64,000 nt of DNA from DASUPK01 sp963782345 (GTDB lineage: Bacteria > Actinomycetota > Thermoleophilia > Solirubrobacterales > 70-9): the NCBI GenBank assembly GCA_963782345.1, contig CAWAJF010000001.1, positions 62,001-126,000 of the forward strand, in the 5' to 3' direction. Positions 33,142 to 41,529 of this stretch are shown piece by piece. Each line of letters starts with the position of its first letter. The stretch's first letter is position 1. The notes beneath the pieces were generated by a model. The model saw only the letters and a program-made list of their open reading frames with translations. It did not search any database and was not told the DNA's origin. A program made the position numbers and the translations under genes.

Positions 33142-34071
33142 GTGCTGGTCTCCTATTGCGTGGTCAACACCAACGGGCGGGAGCTGCTGCTCTCCTGCCT
33201 CGAGGCGATCGAGCGGGCGACGCCCCGCGATCTCCATCACGAGATCCTCGTCCTGGACAACGCCTCGGACGACGGCTCCGCGGAGGCGGTGCGCGACCTG
33301 GATCGTGACATCCGGCTGATCGCACTGGACCGCCGCGCCGGGAAGGCCGAGAACGACAGCCGCCTGCTCCAGGAGGCGCGCGGCGAGTTCTGCCTCCTGC
33401 TCAACGAGGACTCCGAGCTGCAGCCTGGAGCGGCGGCCGCCCTGATCGGCGCTCTGCAGTCCGATCGCGATGCGGCGGCCGCCGGCGCCCAGCTCCTCGC
33501 GCCGGACGGCGGGGAGGTTCCCTGCGCATGGCGGCTGCCGAGCGCGGAGACGGCGCTCGCAGGCGCCTTCTTCCTGCACCGCCGCGTGACCGTGGAGAGC
33601 GGCGGCACCGGGACGCGACCGGTCGGCTGGGTCCAATCGAGCGCGGTGCTGGTGCGCCGCGAGGCGGCCGAGCACGTCGGCTGGCTCGACCCGCAGTTCT
33701 TCGTCTACTCCGACGAGACCGACTTCTGCAAGCGCCTCTGGGACGCCGGGTGGAAGGTCCTCTACGTCCCGTCGGCCCGGGCGGTCCATCACGACCAGAT
33801 GGCGCAGGACGTCGCGGGAGCCGAGCGCCGAATCGTCGAGTACCACCGCAACCGCGACCGTTACGCCCGCAAGCATCTCGGCCGGGTGGAGGCTTTCCTG
33901 ATGCGGCCGCTGCTCGCCTGGCCGTATCTGCTGCGCGCGGTCGCCGCGCTCTTCCTCCCCGGCCATTCGCCGCGGCGGTATTGGCTTCATGCCCGTCAGG
34001 CGCTGCGCCCCCGGAGCGGCGAGGGCATCCGAGAAGCGGCGGAGGCATACAACCGGGGCTTAGGGTCCTAG
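33142..34071 (+). CDS. Glycosyltransferase, family 2 (rhamnosyltransferase-like)
   Basis: This 309-residue cytosolic GT-A enzyme has VLVSYCVVNTNGRELLLSCL at the N-terminus, LVLDNASDDGSAEAV, LLLNEDSELQPGAAAAL (metal-binding DxE/DxD position), VGWVQSSAVLVRREA and the typical FVYSDETDFCKRLWDAGW. No membrane anchor is predicted, though LLAWPYLLRAVAALFLP near the C-terminus is amphipathic. The GTG at 33142 starts the fold; an earlier TTG/GTG would overlap the divergent gene. The likely donor is an activated deoxyhexose, which is inference only. Confidence 0.88.
   Translation: MLVSYCVVNTNGRELLLSCLEAIERATPRDLHHEILVLDNASDDGSAEAVRDLDRDIRLIALDRRAGKAENDSRLLQEARGEFCLLLNEDSELQPGAAAALIGALQSDRDAAAAGAQLLAPDGGEVPCAWRLPSAETALAGAFFLHRRVTVESGGTGTRPVGWVQSSAVLVRREAAEHVGWLDPQFFVYSDETDFCKRLWDAGWKVLYVPSARAVHHDQMAQDVAGAERRIVEYHRNRDRYARKHLGRVEAFLMRPLLAWPYLLRAVAALFLPGHSPRRYWLHARQALRPRSGEGIREAAEAYNRGLGS
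34061..34066 (+). promoter_or_regulatory. -10-like box of the second GT4 gene (leaderless)
   Basis: TAGGGT, overlapping the end of the preceding gene, lies 7 bases before the GTG at 34074. Confidence 0.45.
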
Positions 34072-34073
34072 CC

Positions 34074-35096
34074 GTGCGCATTCTCGAGGTGACCCAGATG
34101 TGGCCCAGCCCCTCGCAGCCGGACCTCGGCAGCTTCCTGGTGCCGCTGACGCGGGAGATCGAGGCGCTCGGACACGAGGTCGAGGTGGCCTCAATCAGCC
34201 AGCGCGGCGGCTCGCGCTCCAAGTACGTCCGCCTGGTGCAAGAGTCGCGCGCCGCAGCTCGCCGCTTCCGCCCGGATGTCGTCTTCGCGCACTTCCTCTT
34301 TCCCTCCGGCGCCGCCGGCGCCCTCGCGGCCCGGGCGGCCGGCGTCCCTCTGGTGGTGATGGCGCACGGGCAGGACGTCGCCAACCTGGGACGGATTCCC
34401 GGCGTCACCGCCGCGACGCGCTGGGTGCTCCGCCGCTCCGCCGCCGTGATCGCCAACTCCCAGTGGCTTGCCGGCCGCCTCGCCGAGCGGATCCCATCCG
34501 CGCGAGCCAAGGTCGAGATTGCCGACTGCGGGGTCGACCTGGAGGCGTTCGCACCCCACCCGGCGGCCGAGGCGCGGGAGGCGCTCGGCTGGGACGGCGA
34601 GGGCCCCGCGTTCCTCTGCGTCGGCTCGCTGATCGAGCGCAAGAACGTCGTCCGCCTCGCGGACGCGTTCGCGAGCCTGCGCCGGGGAAGGCTGGCCTTC
34701 GTCGGCGACGGACCGTTGCGCGGATCCCTGGAGGGCCGCGCTGGCGTCACCCTCGCCGGGCGGATCCCGCAGGCCGACGTCCCGGAATGGGTCGCCGCCT
34801 GCGACGTCCTCTGCCAGCCCTCCCTGCAGGAGCCGTTCGGGCAGGCCACCCTCGAGGCGATGGCGATGGAGCGCAGCGTCGTCGCCACGACGATCGGCGG
34901 ACCGCCGGAGTTCGTCACGCCGGAGGCGGGCGTCCTGGTCGACCCGGAGGACGCTGACGGCCTCGCGTCCGCGCTCGATCTGGTGTCGCGGATGCCCAAG
35001 CCGAACCCGGATGCTCGGCGAGCGGCGGCGGAGCACGACGTGAAGCGCCAGGCCGCTCGGATGGCCGCCGTGCTCGAGCGCGCTGCGGCCGGCTAG
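34074..35096 (+). CDS. Glycosyltransferase, family 4 (GT-B)
   Basis: This 340-residue GT4 enzyme has VRILEVTQMWPSPSQPDLGSF, RPDVVFAHFLFPSGAAGALAA, VVMAHGQDVANLG, FLCVGSLIERKNVVRLADAF and the donor-site SLQEPFGQATLEAMAMERSVVAT with the canonical E-x7-E spacing. It probably extends the lipid-linked repeat unit together with the other three transferases. The GTG at 34074 is 2 bases after the preceding stop and 7 after a TAGGGT box. Its stop overlaps the convergent flippase gene by CTAG. Confidence 0.92.
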   Translation: MRILEVTQMWPSPSQPDLGSFLVPLTREIEALGHEVEVASISQRGGSRSKYVRLVQESRAAARRFRPDVVFAHFLFPSGAAGALAARAAGVPLVVMAHGQDVANLGRIPGVTAATRWVLRRSAAVIANSQWLAGRLAERIPSARAKVEIADCGVDLEAFAPHPAAEAREALGWDGEGPAFLCVGSLIERKNVVRLADAFASLRRGRLAFVGDGPLRGSLEGRAGVTLAGRIPQADVPEWVAACDVLCQPSLQEPFGQATLEAMAMERSVVATTIGGPPEFVTPEAGVLVDPEDADGLASALDLVSRMPKPNPDARRAAAEHDVKRQAARMAAVLERAAAG

Positions 35097-36694
35097 CGGA
35101 TCGCGTCCTCGTCTCGCTGCTCGGCCTCGAGCGCCTCGCGCGTCATCCGGGGACGATGGCCGCGCATCTCCTTGCGCTCATCCTCGCGCTCCTCATCCGG
35201 CTCCTCGGGCTCCTCCGGCGGTGGGGCGTCGCGGAGATTGGTGAGGGCCGCCCTGACATACGCGGGGCTCATCACGCGCCCGGCCGCCTCGCGCTCCTCG
35301 TCGTTCAGGAAGCCGGTGACCCAGAGCAGCAGCGGATAGGCGAGCCAGAGCGCCGTCCTGCCGGCCAACCCCCAGAGCCCGCTCGTCGGCAGGAGCAGCT
35401 CCCCGGCGAGCACGAGCACGACCGCGAGCCCAGTCGCCTGGGCGAGCCGCAGCCACTCGTACGGCACCTTGAAGAGGCGCTGGGTGAAGACGTACATGAG
35501 CACCAGAACCACCGCGTAGGAGGCGACCAGGGAGACGCCGGCGCCGACGATCCCCATCGAGGGAAGCAGGATCAGGTTGAGCGCGATGTTGACCACCGTG
35601 CCCGCGCCCGTCGCCGGGAAGTTGAACTCGGTCCGGCCCGTTCGGCCGAGGATGATCACCAGGACGAGATAGAGCGCGTAGAGCATCACGCCGGTCGAGA
35701 TCAACCCGATCGTCTTGTAGGAGTCGAAGAACTCCGGCGCGGCGAGAACCCGCACGATCCAGCGCGAGAGCAGCCACATCCCCGCCACGAAGAAGGTCGT
35801 CACCGAGACGAACCAGGTGACGATCACGGCGTAGGCTCGCCGCGCCTCGTCGTCGTCCTGGATCGAGTAGGCGAGCGGGGGCCAGGCGAGCTGGAAGCCC
35901 TTGACGAGTACGTTGACGGCCTGCGCGAACTTGACGGAGAGGCTGTAGAGGCCCGCGTCGCCGAGGCCGACGAGCCGGACGATCAGCACCCTGTCGATGA
36001 AGTTGAGGGAGTAGAGCGAGAGCTCGGCCGGCATCGTCGGCAGTCCCCAGCGGAGCATTCGCCGCCAGAGCGGGAAGTCGGGGACGAGGGCCAGGCGCCG
36101 GCGTTGCGCGATCACCAGGCCGGCGAGGAAGAGGGCGCCCGTCGCGTACTGGCCCCACAGCAGTCCGCTCGCGCCCTTGCCCTCTCCGACCACCAGCCAG
36201 ACGGTGACCGGGATGGTCACCAGGACATTCGAGAGCGTGAAGGTGAAGTACGCCTTCGCGCGCTCGTCGATCCGGAAGAGCGCGGTCAGGAACTCGAACA
36301 TCGTGAAGACCCAGAGGCCGAAGATCGCGAGCCGCATCAGGTTCGGATCGGAGTGATCCAGCAGGAGCCTCGAAAGCGGCTCGGCGAGCGGAAGGGCGAT
36401 CAGCAGGCCGATCGTCGTCGTCCAGAGCAGCGAGGCGAACGCCGTCTTCACGACCTCGTCCGGGACCTCGTCGGCCTGGTAGTAGAAGCGCAGCAGCGCC
36501 TCGATGATTCCGAGCCGGATCACGATGCTGGCGGCGATCACCCCGGTGATCAGGACCTCGGCCGCGCCGTAGTCGGCCGGCGTCAGATAGCGGGTGTAGA
36601 GCGGCAGCAGGGCGACTGCGATCAGCTTCGAGATCACGCTGGAGGCCGTGTACGCGGCCCCCGTGGTCGCCAGGCGGCGGAGGTATCCGGTCAT
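35093..36694 (-). CDS. Oligosaccharide flippase (Wzx-like, MATE/MOP superfamily)
   Basis: This 533-residue polytopic protein has 12-14 hydrophobic segments and the polysaccharide-synthase N-terminal signature (AAYTASSVISKLIAVALLPLYTRYLTPADYG). Further marks are LRWGLPTMPAELSLYSLNFIDRVLIVR in the middle and an acidic, disordered C-terminal tail of about 60 residues (PPPEEPEEPDEEREDE). It should move the undecaprenyl-linked repeat unit to the outer face of the membrane. It is followed upstream on the same strand by the Wzy-like gene after 10 bases. Confidence 0.92.
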   Translation of the reverse strand: MTGYLRRLATTGAAYTASSVISKLIAVALLPLYTRYLTPADYGAAEVLITGVIAASIVIRLGIIEALLRFYYQADEVPDEVVKTAFASLLWTTTIGLLIALPLAEPLSRLLLDHSDPNLMRLAIFGLWVFTMFEFLTALFRIDERAKAYFTFTLSNVLVTIPVTVWLVVGEGKGASGLLWGQYATGALFLAGLVIAQRRRLALVPDFPLWRRMLRWGLPTMPAELSLYSLNFIDRVLIVRLVGLGDAGLYSLSVKFAQAVNVLVKGFQLAWPPLAYSIQDDDEARRAYAVIVTWFVSVTTFFVAGMWLLSRWIVRVLAAPEFFDSYKTIGLISTGVMLYALYLVLVIILGRTGRTEFNFPATGAGTVVNIALNLILLPSMGIVGAGVSLVASYAVVLVLMYVFTQRLFKVPYEWLRLAQATGLAVVLVLAGELLLPTSGLWGLAGRTALWLAYPLLLWVTGFLNDEEREAAGRVMSPAYVRAALTNLRDAPPPEEPEEPDEEREDERKEMRGHRPRMTREALEAEQRDEDAIR

Positions 36695-36704
36695 GGGCGC
36701 AGCG

Positions 36705-38276
36705 TCAAGGCGGCCCCGCTATGGGAGGGTGCTCCGCAGGAGCAACCCGATTTGCGTCGGAGGAGCCGCCGCTTGTCCCCGGCCATTCACCGGCGCCCGC
36801 CTCGGCGGCGAGCACGCCGCCGACGGCGAGCAACGCCCAGGTGAGCGGATCCGTGAGGTAGGCCGCGTAGCCGATCGTGTGGACGAAGAGGGCGACGAAG
36901 GCGGCCGCGATGCCGATTCTGGCGGGAATGAGCTCGACGCGATCACCCTCCCCGAGGGATCGGAACCGCCCGCCCCATCCCGGCGCCACCGCGCGCATGC
37001 CGTCGAGGACGGTCCAGAGGGCGGCGGCGAGCAGCGCGAGGTACGCGATCACGCCGATCGCGCCCTGCTCGGCCGCGACTGTGACCGGTTCGCTGTGGGA
37101 GAGCGTCGTCTCTCCCGGCCGGACGGCTTCCTCGCGAGCGAACTCCTTCGAGAACGACGCGGAGCCGTAGCCGTACAGAGGTCGCTGACGGGCCAGCTTC
37201 AACCCGCCCGAGACGAGGGTGCCATGTCCCTCGGTGTTGATCGAGGTCGAATCGCCGGAGGAGCTTCGCAACGCCAGGCCGGCGCCAACCGCGGCGATCG
37301 CCACCAGCGTCGCAATCGCGGTCCAGCGGAAGCTCCAGCGGAGCGCGACCAGCACGATCAAGCCGGCGAAGAGGGCGATGAAGCTCGTCTGGGAGAAGGC
37401 GAACAGGAGACCGGCGAACGCGATCGCCACGGCCGCCGTGAGCGCGAACGCCAGCACTCGGCCCGCCGCCCACAGCAGCGTGCTGGCCGCGAGCAGGATC
37501 GTGAGGACGAGATAGCGGCCATAGATGTTCGGGTCCCAGAACAGGGAGTTGACACGGAAGTAGAAGTGGAAGTCGTTCGAGGCCTCGAGCTTTCCGTTCC
37601 AGAAGATGTGCTCGGTGGCGAACTGGTCGATTCCGATCGCCGCCAGGATCAGTCCCTCGGCGAGCAGCACGCAGAGAGCGAGGCGCAGCAGGCGACGGTC
37701 CCAGGTCGCCTGCTGCGCCAGCAGGGAGAAGAGGATCGCGAAGGGGACCAGGAAGAAACCGACGTTCCGCGCAGCGAAGGCGACGTCCGGCGAGTAGATG
37801 GTCTGCACCGCGTAGAGGCAGACCACGGCGACCAGGGCGAGCACGAGCGGTTTCGGAAGCCTGCGAAGACGGGCCTCGCCGCGAAGGGTCCCCAGCACGG
37901 TCGCGAGCACCCCTGAGCCGATCACGACGTAGAGCGGGACCAACAGGTTCACGGCATCGCCGCCCGCGACGTGCAGGCGAACGCGGAACGGCAAGGTCGC
38001 GATCACCAGCAACGGCAGCAGAATCGGCCAGCGCAGCATCGCCGCCGTCCCGAGCGCGAGGACGACTATTCCGGCCACGATCACCGCGGCGAACGCGAGA
38101 TGGTGCTCGCGCAGGTTGCGCAGGTCGTTCCAGCCCTGCCCGGCGATCAGGGCGAGGGCAACGGAGCCCGCCAGCACCAGACCGGCGGCCCGCAGCCGGG
38201 CGTCCGAGGCGAGCAACGAGGCCGACAGCGCGCCCGCCGCAGCGAGGCATCCGATCACTTCGAGGGCCTCGGTCAC
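36705..38276 (-). CDS. O-antigen ligase/polymerase-like membrane protein (Wzy/WaaL type)
   Basis: This 523-residue protein has about 12 membrane segments and a large outward loop before the last helices. The Wzy_C-type signature is seen in SLFWDPNIYGRYLVLTILLA, FSQTSFIALFAGLIVL and, in the loop, LYGYGSASFSKEFAREEA with TLSHSEPVTVAAEQGAIGVIAYLALL (conserved His-Ser-Glu). It would polymerise or ligate the flipped unit. The GTG start overlaps the upstream gene (GTGA). The last dozen codons (after GGSSDANRV) are supplied by a copy of the short hairpin repeat, so the C-terminus is probably recent and non-conserved. Confidence 0.88.
   Translation of the reverse strand: MTEALEVIGCLAAAGALSASLLASDARLRAAGLVLAGSVALALIAGQGWNDLRNLREHHLAFAAVIVAGIVVLALGTAAMLRWPILLPLLVIATLPFRVRLHVAGGDAVNLLVPLYVVIGSGVLATVLGTLRGEARLRRLPKPLVLALVAVVCLYAVQTIYSPDVAFAARNVGFFLVPFAILFSLLAQQATWDRRLLRLALCVLLAEGLILAAIGIDQFATEHIFWNGKLEASNDFHFYFRVNSLFWDPNIYGRYLVLTILLAASTLLWAAGRVLAFALTAAVAIAFAGLLFAFSQTSFIALFAGLIVLVALRWSFRWTAIATLVAIAAVGAGLALRSSSGDSTSINTEGHGTLVSGGLKLARQRPLYGYGSASFSKEFAREEAVRPGETTLSHSEPVTVAAEQGAIGVIAYLALLAAALWTVLDGMRAVAPGWGGRFRSLGEGDRVELIPARIGIAAAFVALFVHTIGYAAYLTDPLTWALLAVGGVLAAEAGAGEWPGTSGGSSDANRVAPAEHPPIAGPP
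36726..36746. repeat. Short hairpin repeat, copy 2
   Basis: TGCTCC (36730-36735), loop GCA, GGAGCA (36739-36744), with the same GAGGG and AAC flanks as copy 1 at 31994. This copy lies inside the 3' end of the Wzy-like coding sequence. Confidence 0.6.
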
Positions 38277-38692
38277 GATTGCGCTCCCGGGCCGTGGATC
38301 GTCAGGCGCTCGCCCGAGACCGCCGTCCGGTCGGCTCGCTCGAGGGAGAGCTGCAGGTGGTACCGGCCCGGCGCGACCGGCTGCCCGGACGACGTCCTCC
38401 CGTCCCAGTCGAAGCAGTGCGGGGTGTCGCCGCCCTGCAGTTCGACGTCCGACAGGACGCGCACCGGCCGGTCCGCGTAGTCGACCACTGAAACGCGGAC
38501 CTTGTCGTCGTGCCTCAGCCTGAAGCAGGCCCGGTAACGCGGCCCAGGGCGAGTCTTCCAGTGGATCGAGCTGGCGACCGGGCCCTCGTCGCGCAGGTGC
38601 TGCGTGAGGACGATCGCCGCGGCGGTGGCGGCCAGCAGGAAGGACACCACCAGAACGCCGATCACGACGGCCGATCGACTGCGCTCGCTCAC
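38273..38692 (-). CDS. Membrane-anchored Ig-like (FlgD_ig-type) protein
   Basis: This 139-residue protein has one N-terminal membrane helix (AVVIGVLVVSFLLAATAAAIVL) and an outward beta-sandwich: ACFRLRHDDKVRVSVVDYADR, DVELQGGDTPHCFDWDGRTSSG and PVAPGRYHLQLSLERAD, the FlgD Ig-like signature ending in a hydrophobic strand. Two Cys could pair. The GTG at 38692 is chosen since the frame upstream is low-complexity. Its stop overlaps the Wzy-like start, so it likely works with polysaccharide export or display. Confidence 0.78.
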   Translation of the reverse strand: MSERSRSAVVIGVLVVSFLLAATAAAIVLTQHLRDEGPVASSIHWKTRPGPRYRACFRLRHDDKVRVSVVDYADRPVRVLSDVELQGGDTPHCFDWDGRTSSGQPVAPGRYHLQLSLERADRTAVSGERLTIHGPGAQS

Positions 38693-38717
38693 AGGGCGCC
38701 GGCCTAGCTGGGTTGGC

Positions 38718-39563
38718 TCAGATTCCCGAGCCGGTCGTGGCGCTGGCCCCGGTGGTGCTCGCTCCCCCGGCCAGGTCGTCTCCCACGACGACCGCAACGG
38801 GATCCCCCTCCGCCGCCGTCCGCACCTCGTTGTTCATCGGCTGTGTCTTCTGGATGCCGACGATCTGGCCGATGATCGGAGCGCACTGCGTTCCGTCGGT
38901 CGGATCGAACATGACGACGCTGGTGGTGAACGGGGTCGTCGTGTTGCCGACCGGGCCCACCCTGTAGTTGTGCTGCTTGAGCGGAGCAGCGGACTTGGCC
39001 GCGAGTCCGGGCGTGGCGGTCCCGTTGAGAACCGCGACCTTGGTCTGGCTCGGCGGACACGGCCCCTTGCCCTTCTTGGTCGAGCCTGAAGGGCTCGAGT
39101 TCGACGACCCGCCGGTGATGCGGGTGACGCCGAAGCCGATACCGGCAAGCAACAGGATCGCCCCGACGACAATTGCGGCGAGCGAAAGGGGCTCCGAGAG
39201 CCAGGCCGGGCGCTCGCGCCGCGCGCTCGGCACACCGCGGCGCTGCTCGAATCGGCGCCTGCGCTCGGCCGCCTGACGGGCGAGCTCCGCGCGCCTGAAC
39301 GCCTCGGCTTCGTTTGGCGCCGTGGCGGCGGCCGCCGCCGCGGCCCTCTCCGGTTCGTTGGTGGTGGAGGCGACGGCCGTCGCTGTCCTCTCGGCGGGCG
39401 TCAGCGACTCCCCGTCCTCGGCACCCTCAACGAGAAAGCTGGCCTGGTCACGGAGCCGCCGCAGGTCGCGCGCCTGAGCGAAATAGAGCAGCGCGAGAAG
39501 GGCCAGGCCGAGGAACGAGGCGAGACCCGCGACAGCGCCGACATCCTTCAGAAGACTGCTCAT
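38718..39563 (-). CDS. LytR C-terminal-domain (LytR_C) protein, membrane-anchored
   Basis: This 281-residue protein has an N-terminal membrane helix (VGAVAGLASFLGLALLALLYFA), a charged Ala/Glu/Arg coiled segment (about 30-125), a second membrane helix (LSLAAIVVGAILLLAGIGFGV) and an outward LytR_C domain (TKVAVLNGTATPGLAAKSA, YRVGPVGNTTTPFTTSVVMF, VAVVVGDDLAG). Unlike LytR-CpsA-Psr transferases it lacks the catalytic LCP domain. It may be an accessory to ligation of the polysaccharide to the wall, an inference from the neighbouring genes. Confidence 0.85.
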   Translation of the reverse strand: MSSLLKDVGAVAGLASFLGLALLALLYFAQARDLRRLRDQASFLVEGAEDGESLTPAERTATAVASTTNEPERAAAAAAATAPNEAEAFRRAELARQAAERRRRFEQRRGVPSARRERPAWLSEPLSLAAIVVGAILLLAGIGFGVTRITGGSSNSSPSGSTKKGKGPCPPSQTKVAVLNGTATPGLAAKSAAPLKQHNYRVGPVGNTTTPFTTSVVMFDPTDGTQCAPIIGQIVGIQKTQPMNNEVRTAAEGDPVAVVVGDDLAGGASTTGASATTGSGI

Positions 39564-39598
39564 GGCCGCGGCGCGGGATGTTAAGGGGGCGGAGCGCC

Positions 39599-41494
39599 CT
39601 AGGCGGTCAGGTCGTCGACCGGCACGGCGGGGCCGCGGCTGGCTGACACCAGCTTCACCGTCTGCTCCGCCAGATTCGCCTCGTCGCCATCTCTGATCAG
39701 CTTCTCCAGGCGACCGAGCGTGCCATTGACCCACTCCGGGTCGAGGGGCGCGTGCCGCACGGCGCGCACGATCCGGTCGGACGCGGTGGGCTGAGGCCGC
39801 TCGTCGGAGTTGAAGAGCTCCTCGTGCAGCTTCTCGCCAGGACGGGCGCCGACGAACTCGACGGCGATGTCGACCTCGGGCTCGTACCCCGCCAGGCGGA
39901 TCATGTTGTGGGCGAGGTCCACGATCTTCACTGGCTCGCCCATCTCGAGGACGAAGACCTCTCCGCTGACGCCGCCGAGGTCGCCCGCGCGGATCACCAG
40001 CTGGACCGCCTCCGGGATGGTCATGAAGTAACGGGTCATCTCGGGATCGGTCACCGTGACCGGCCCGCCCCGCTCGATCTGGCCTCGGAAGATCGGCACC
40101 ACGCTGCCGGAGGACGCCAGGACGTTGCCGAACCGGACCGTGACGAACCGGGTCTGCGGGTGCTTGCGGCCGGCCGCCTCGACGATCCACTCCGCCATCG
40201 CCTTGGAAGCTCCCATCACGGTTCGCGGATTGACGGCCTTGTCGGTCGAGACGAGCACGAAGCGCTCGCATCCCGACGCGACGGCCGTCTCGGTGGTGAC
40301 CTGGGTCGCCATCGCGTTGTTGCGGATCGCCTCGAGCGGGTTCGCCTCCATCAGCGGGACGTGCTTGTAGGCGGCGGCGTGGAAGACGATCTCGGGCTTG
40401 AAGCGCTGCATCACCTCCAGCATCCGGTCGGCCTCCTTGCAATCGGCGAGCACCGACTCGACTCGGGCGAAGTGCCGCTCCTCGATCATCTCGCGGTCGA
40501 TCCGGAAGAGGTTGTCCTCGGCGTGGTCGAGGATGACCAGGAGCTTCGGGCGAACCCTCGCGATCTGGCGGACCAGCTCCGAGCCGATCGACCCGCCCGC
40601 GCCGGTGACCAGGACGACCTTGTCCTGGACATAGGCGCCAACCCGGTCGAGCTCCATCTTCACGGGGTCGCGGCCCAGGACGTCCTCGACCTGGACCTCG
40701 CGGAGCTGTCTGGTGAGCTGGACCCCGCCGCGCAGGAGCTCGAAGACCGTGGGCAGCGTCCGGACGGGGACGTTGCGCTCGCGGCAGGCCGTCACGACGC
40801 GGCCGCGGAGCACGCCCGGAGCCGAGGGAATCGCGATGATCACCTCATCGGGGCTGAACTCGTCGAGGACGTCGCCCACCCCGTCGGTGGTGCCGAGGAC
40901 GTTGATGCCATGCAGGCGCATGCCGCGCTTGCGCGGATCGTCGTCCAGGAAGCCGATCGCGCGAGAGGCGAGGTTCGGGTTCAGCTGCATCTCGCGGGCG
41001 ACCATCTGGCCGCCTGAGCCTGCCCCGACGACCAGGACCCGTTTGGCTCCCCGCACGTCGCGGCGGGCCATCCGCTCCACCAGGAGCATGCGGACGAGGA
41101 GCCGGGCGCCGCCGATCAGGAAGACACTGAGCAGGAAGTAGCTGACCAGGACCGAACGCGGGATCTGATCGTGGAACGGCTTCAGCAGCAGGAAGGCGAT
41201 CGCCAGAACCGCCGTGGAGACGGCGCACGCACGCAGGACGCCGATCATGTCGGGCAGCCGGAAGTAGCGCCACCACTTCTCATACAGGCCGAAGACGTAG
41301 AAGACGACCAGCTGCCCGGCGACGACGAAGGCGATCGAGTGACCGAGCATGTGGTCGTAGCGGGGCGGGATGCCGCCCCGGGCGTCGAGGAACCGCAACC
41401 TGAAGGCCAGGTAGTAAGCGGCCGCGATGAGGACTGCGTCTGCGGCGAGCTGGATCAGGCGATGCCTGTAGACGGGGTGCTTGAGCCGCTCCAC
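39599..41494 (-). CDS. CapD/PglF/WbpM-like nucleotide-sugar 4,6-dehydratase (membrane)
   Basis: This 631-residue protein has four N-terminal membrane helices (AADAVLIAAAYYLAFRLRF onward), a CoA-binding-like Rossmann domain (RVLVVGAGSGGQMVAREMQ, about 150-270) and a C-terminal extended SDR catalytic domain. The catalytic domain shows VVLVTGAGGSIGSELVRQIARV, HAAAYKHVPLMEANPLEAIRNN and VSTDKAVNPRTVMGASKAMAEW, where Asp-Lys replaces the usual YxxxK pair as in PglF. It likely converts UDP-GlcNAc to a 4-keto-6-deoxy sugar for the bacillosamine or QuiNAc branch. That fits the acetyltransferase in the same locus. A TAAAGT box lies 9 bases before the GTG start. Confidence 0.92.
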   Translation of the reverse strand: MERLKHPVYRHRLIQLAADAVLIAAAYYLAFRLRFLDARGGIPPRYDHMLGHSIAFVVAGQLVVFYVFGLYEKWWRYFRLPDMIGVLRACAVSTAVLAIAFLLLKPFHDQIPRSVLVSYFLLSVFLIGGARLLVRMLLVERMARRDVRGAKRVLVVGAGSGGQMVAREMQLNPNLASRAIGFLDDDPRKRGMRLHGINVLGTTDGVGDVLDEFSPDEVIIAIPSAPGVLRGRVVTACRERNVPVRTLPTVFELLRGGVQLTRQLREVQVEDVLGRDPVKMELDRVGAYVQDKVVLVTGAGGSIGSELVRQIARVRPKLLVILDHAEDNLFRIDREMIEERHFARVESVLADCKEADRMLEVMQRFKPEIVFHAAAYKHVPLMEANPLEAIRNNAMATQVTTETAVASGCERFVLVSTDKAVNPRTVMGASKAMAEWIVEAAGRKHPQTRFVTVRFGNVLASSGSVVPIFRGQIERGGPVTVTDPEMTRYFMTIPEAVQLVIRAGDLGGVSGEVFVLEMGEPVKIVDLAHNMIRLAGYEPEVDIAVEFVGARPGEKLHEELFNSDERPQPTASDRIVRAVRHAPLDPEWVNGTLGRLEKLIRDGDEANLAEQTVKLVSASRGPAVPVDDLTA

Positions 41495-41503
41495 GCGAGC
41501 AGC

Positions 41504-41509
41504 ACTTTA
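41504..41509 (-). promoter_or_regulatory. -10-like box of the CapD-like gene
   Basis: TAAAGT on the minus strand lies 9 bases before the GTG at 41494, back to back with the DedA box. Confidence 0.4.
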
Positions 41510-41514
41510 GCCCC

Positions 41515-41520
41515 TACTAT
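41515..41520 (+). promoter_or_regulatory. -10-like box of the DedA-family gene
   Basis: TACTAT lies 9 bases before the GTG at 41530. Confidence 0.45.
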
Positions 41521-41529
41521 GCCGCACCT

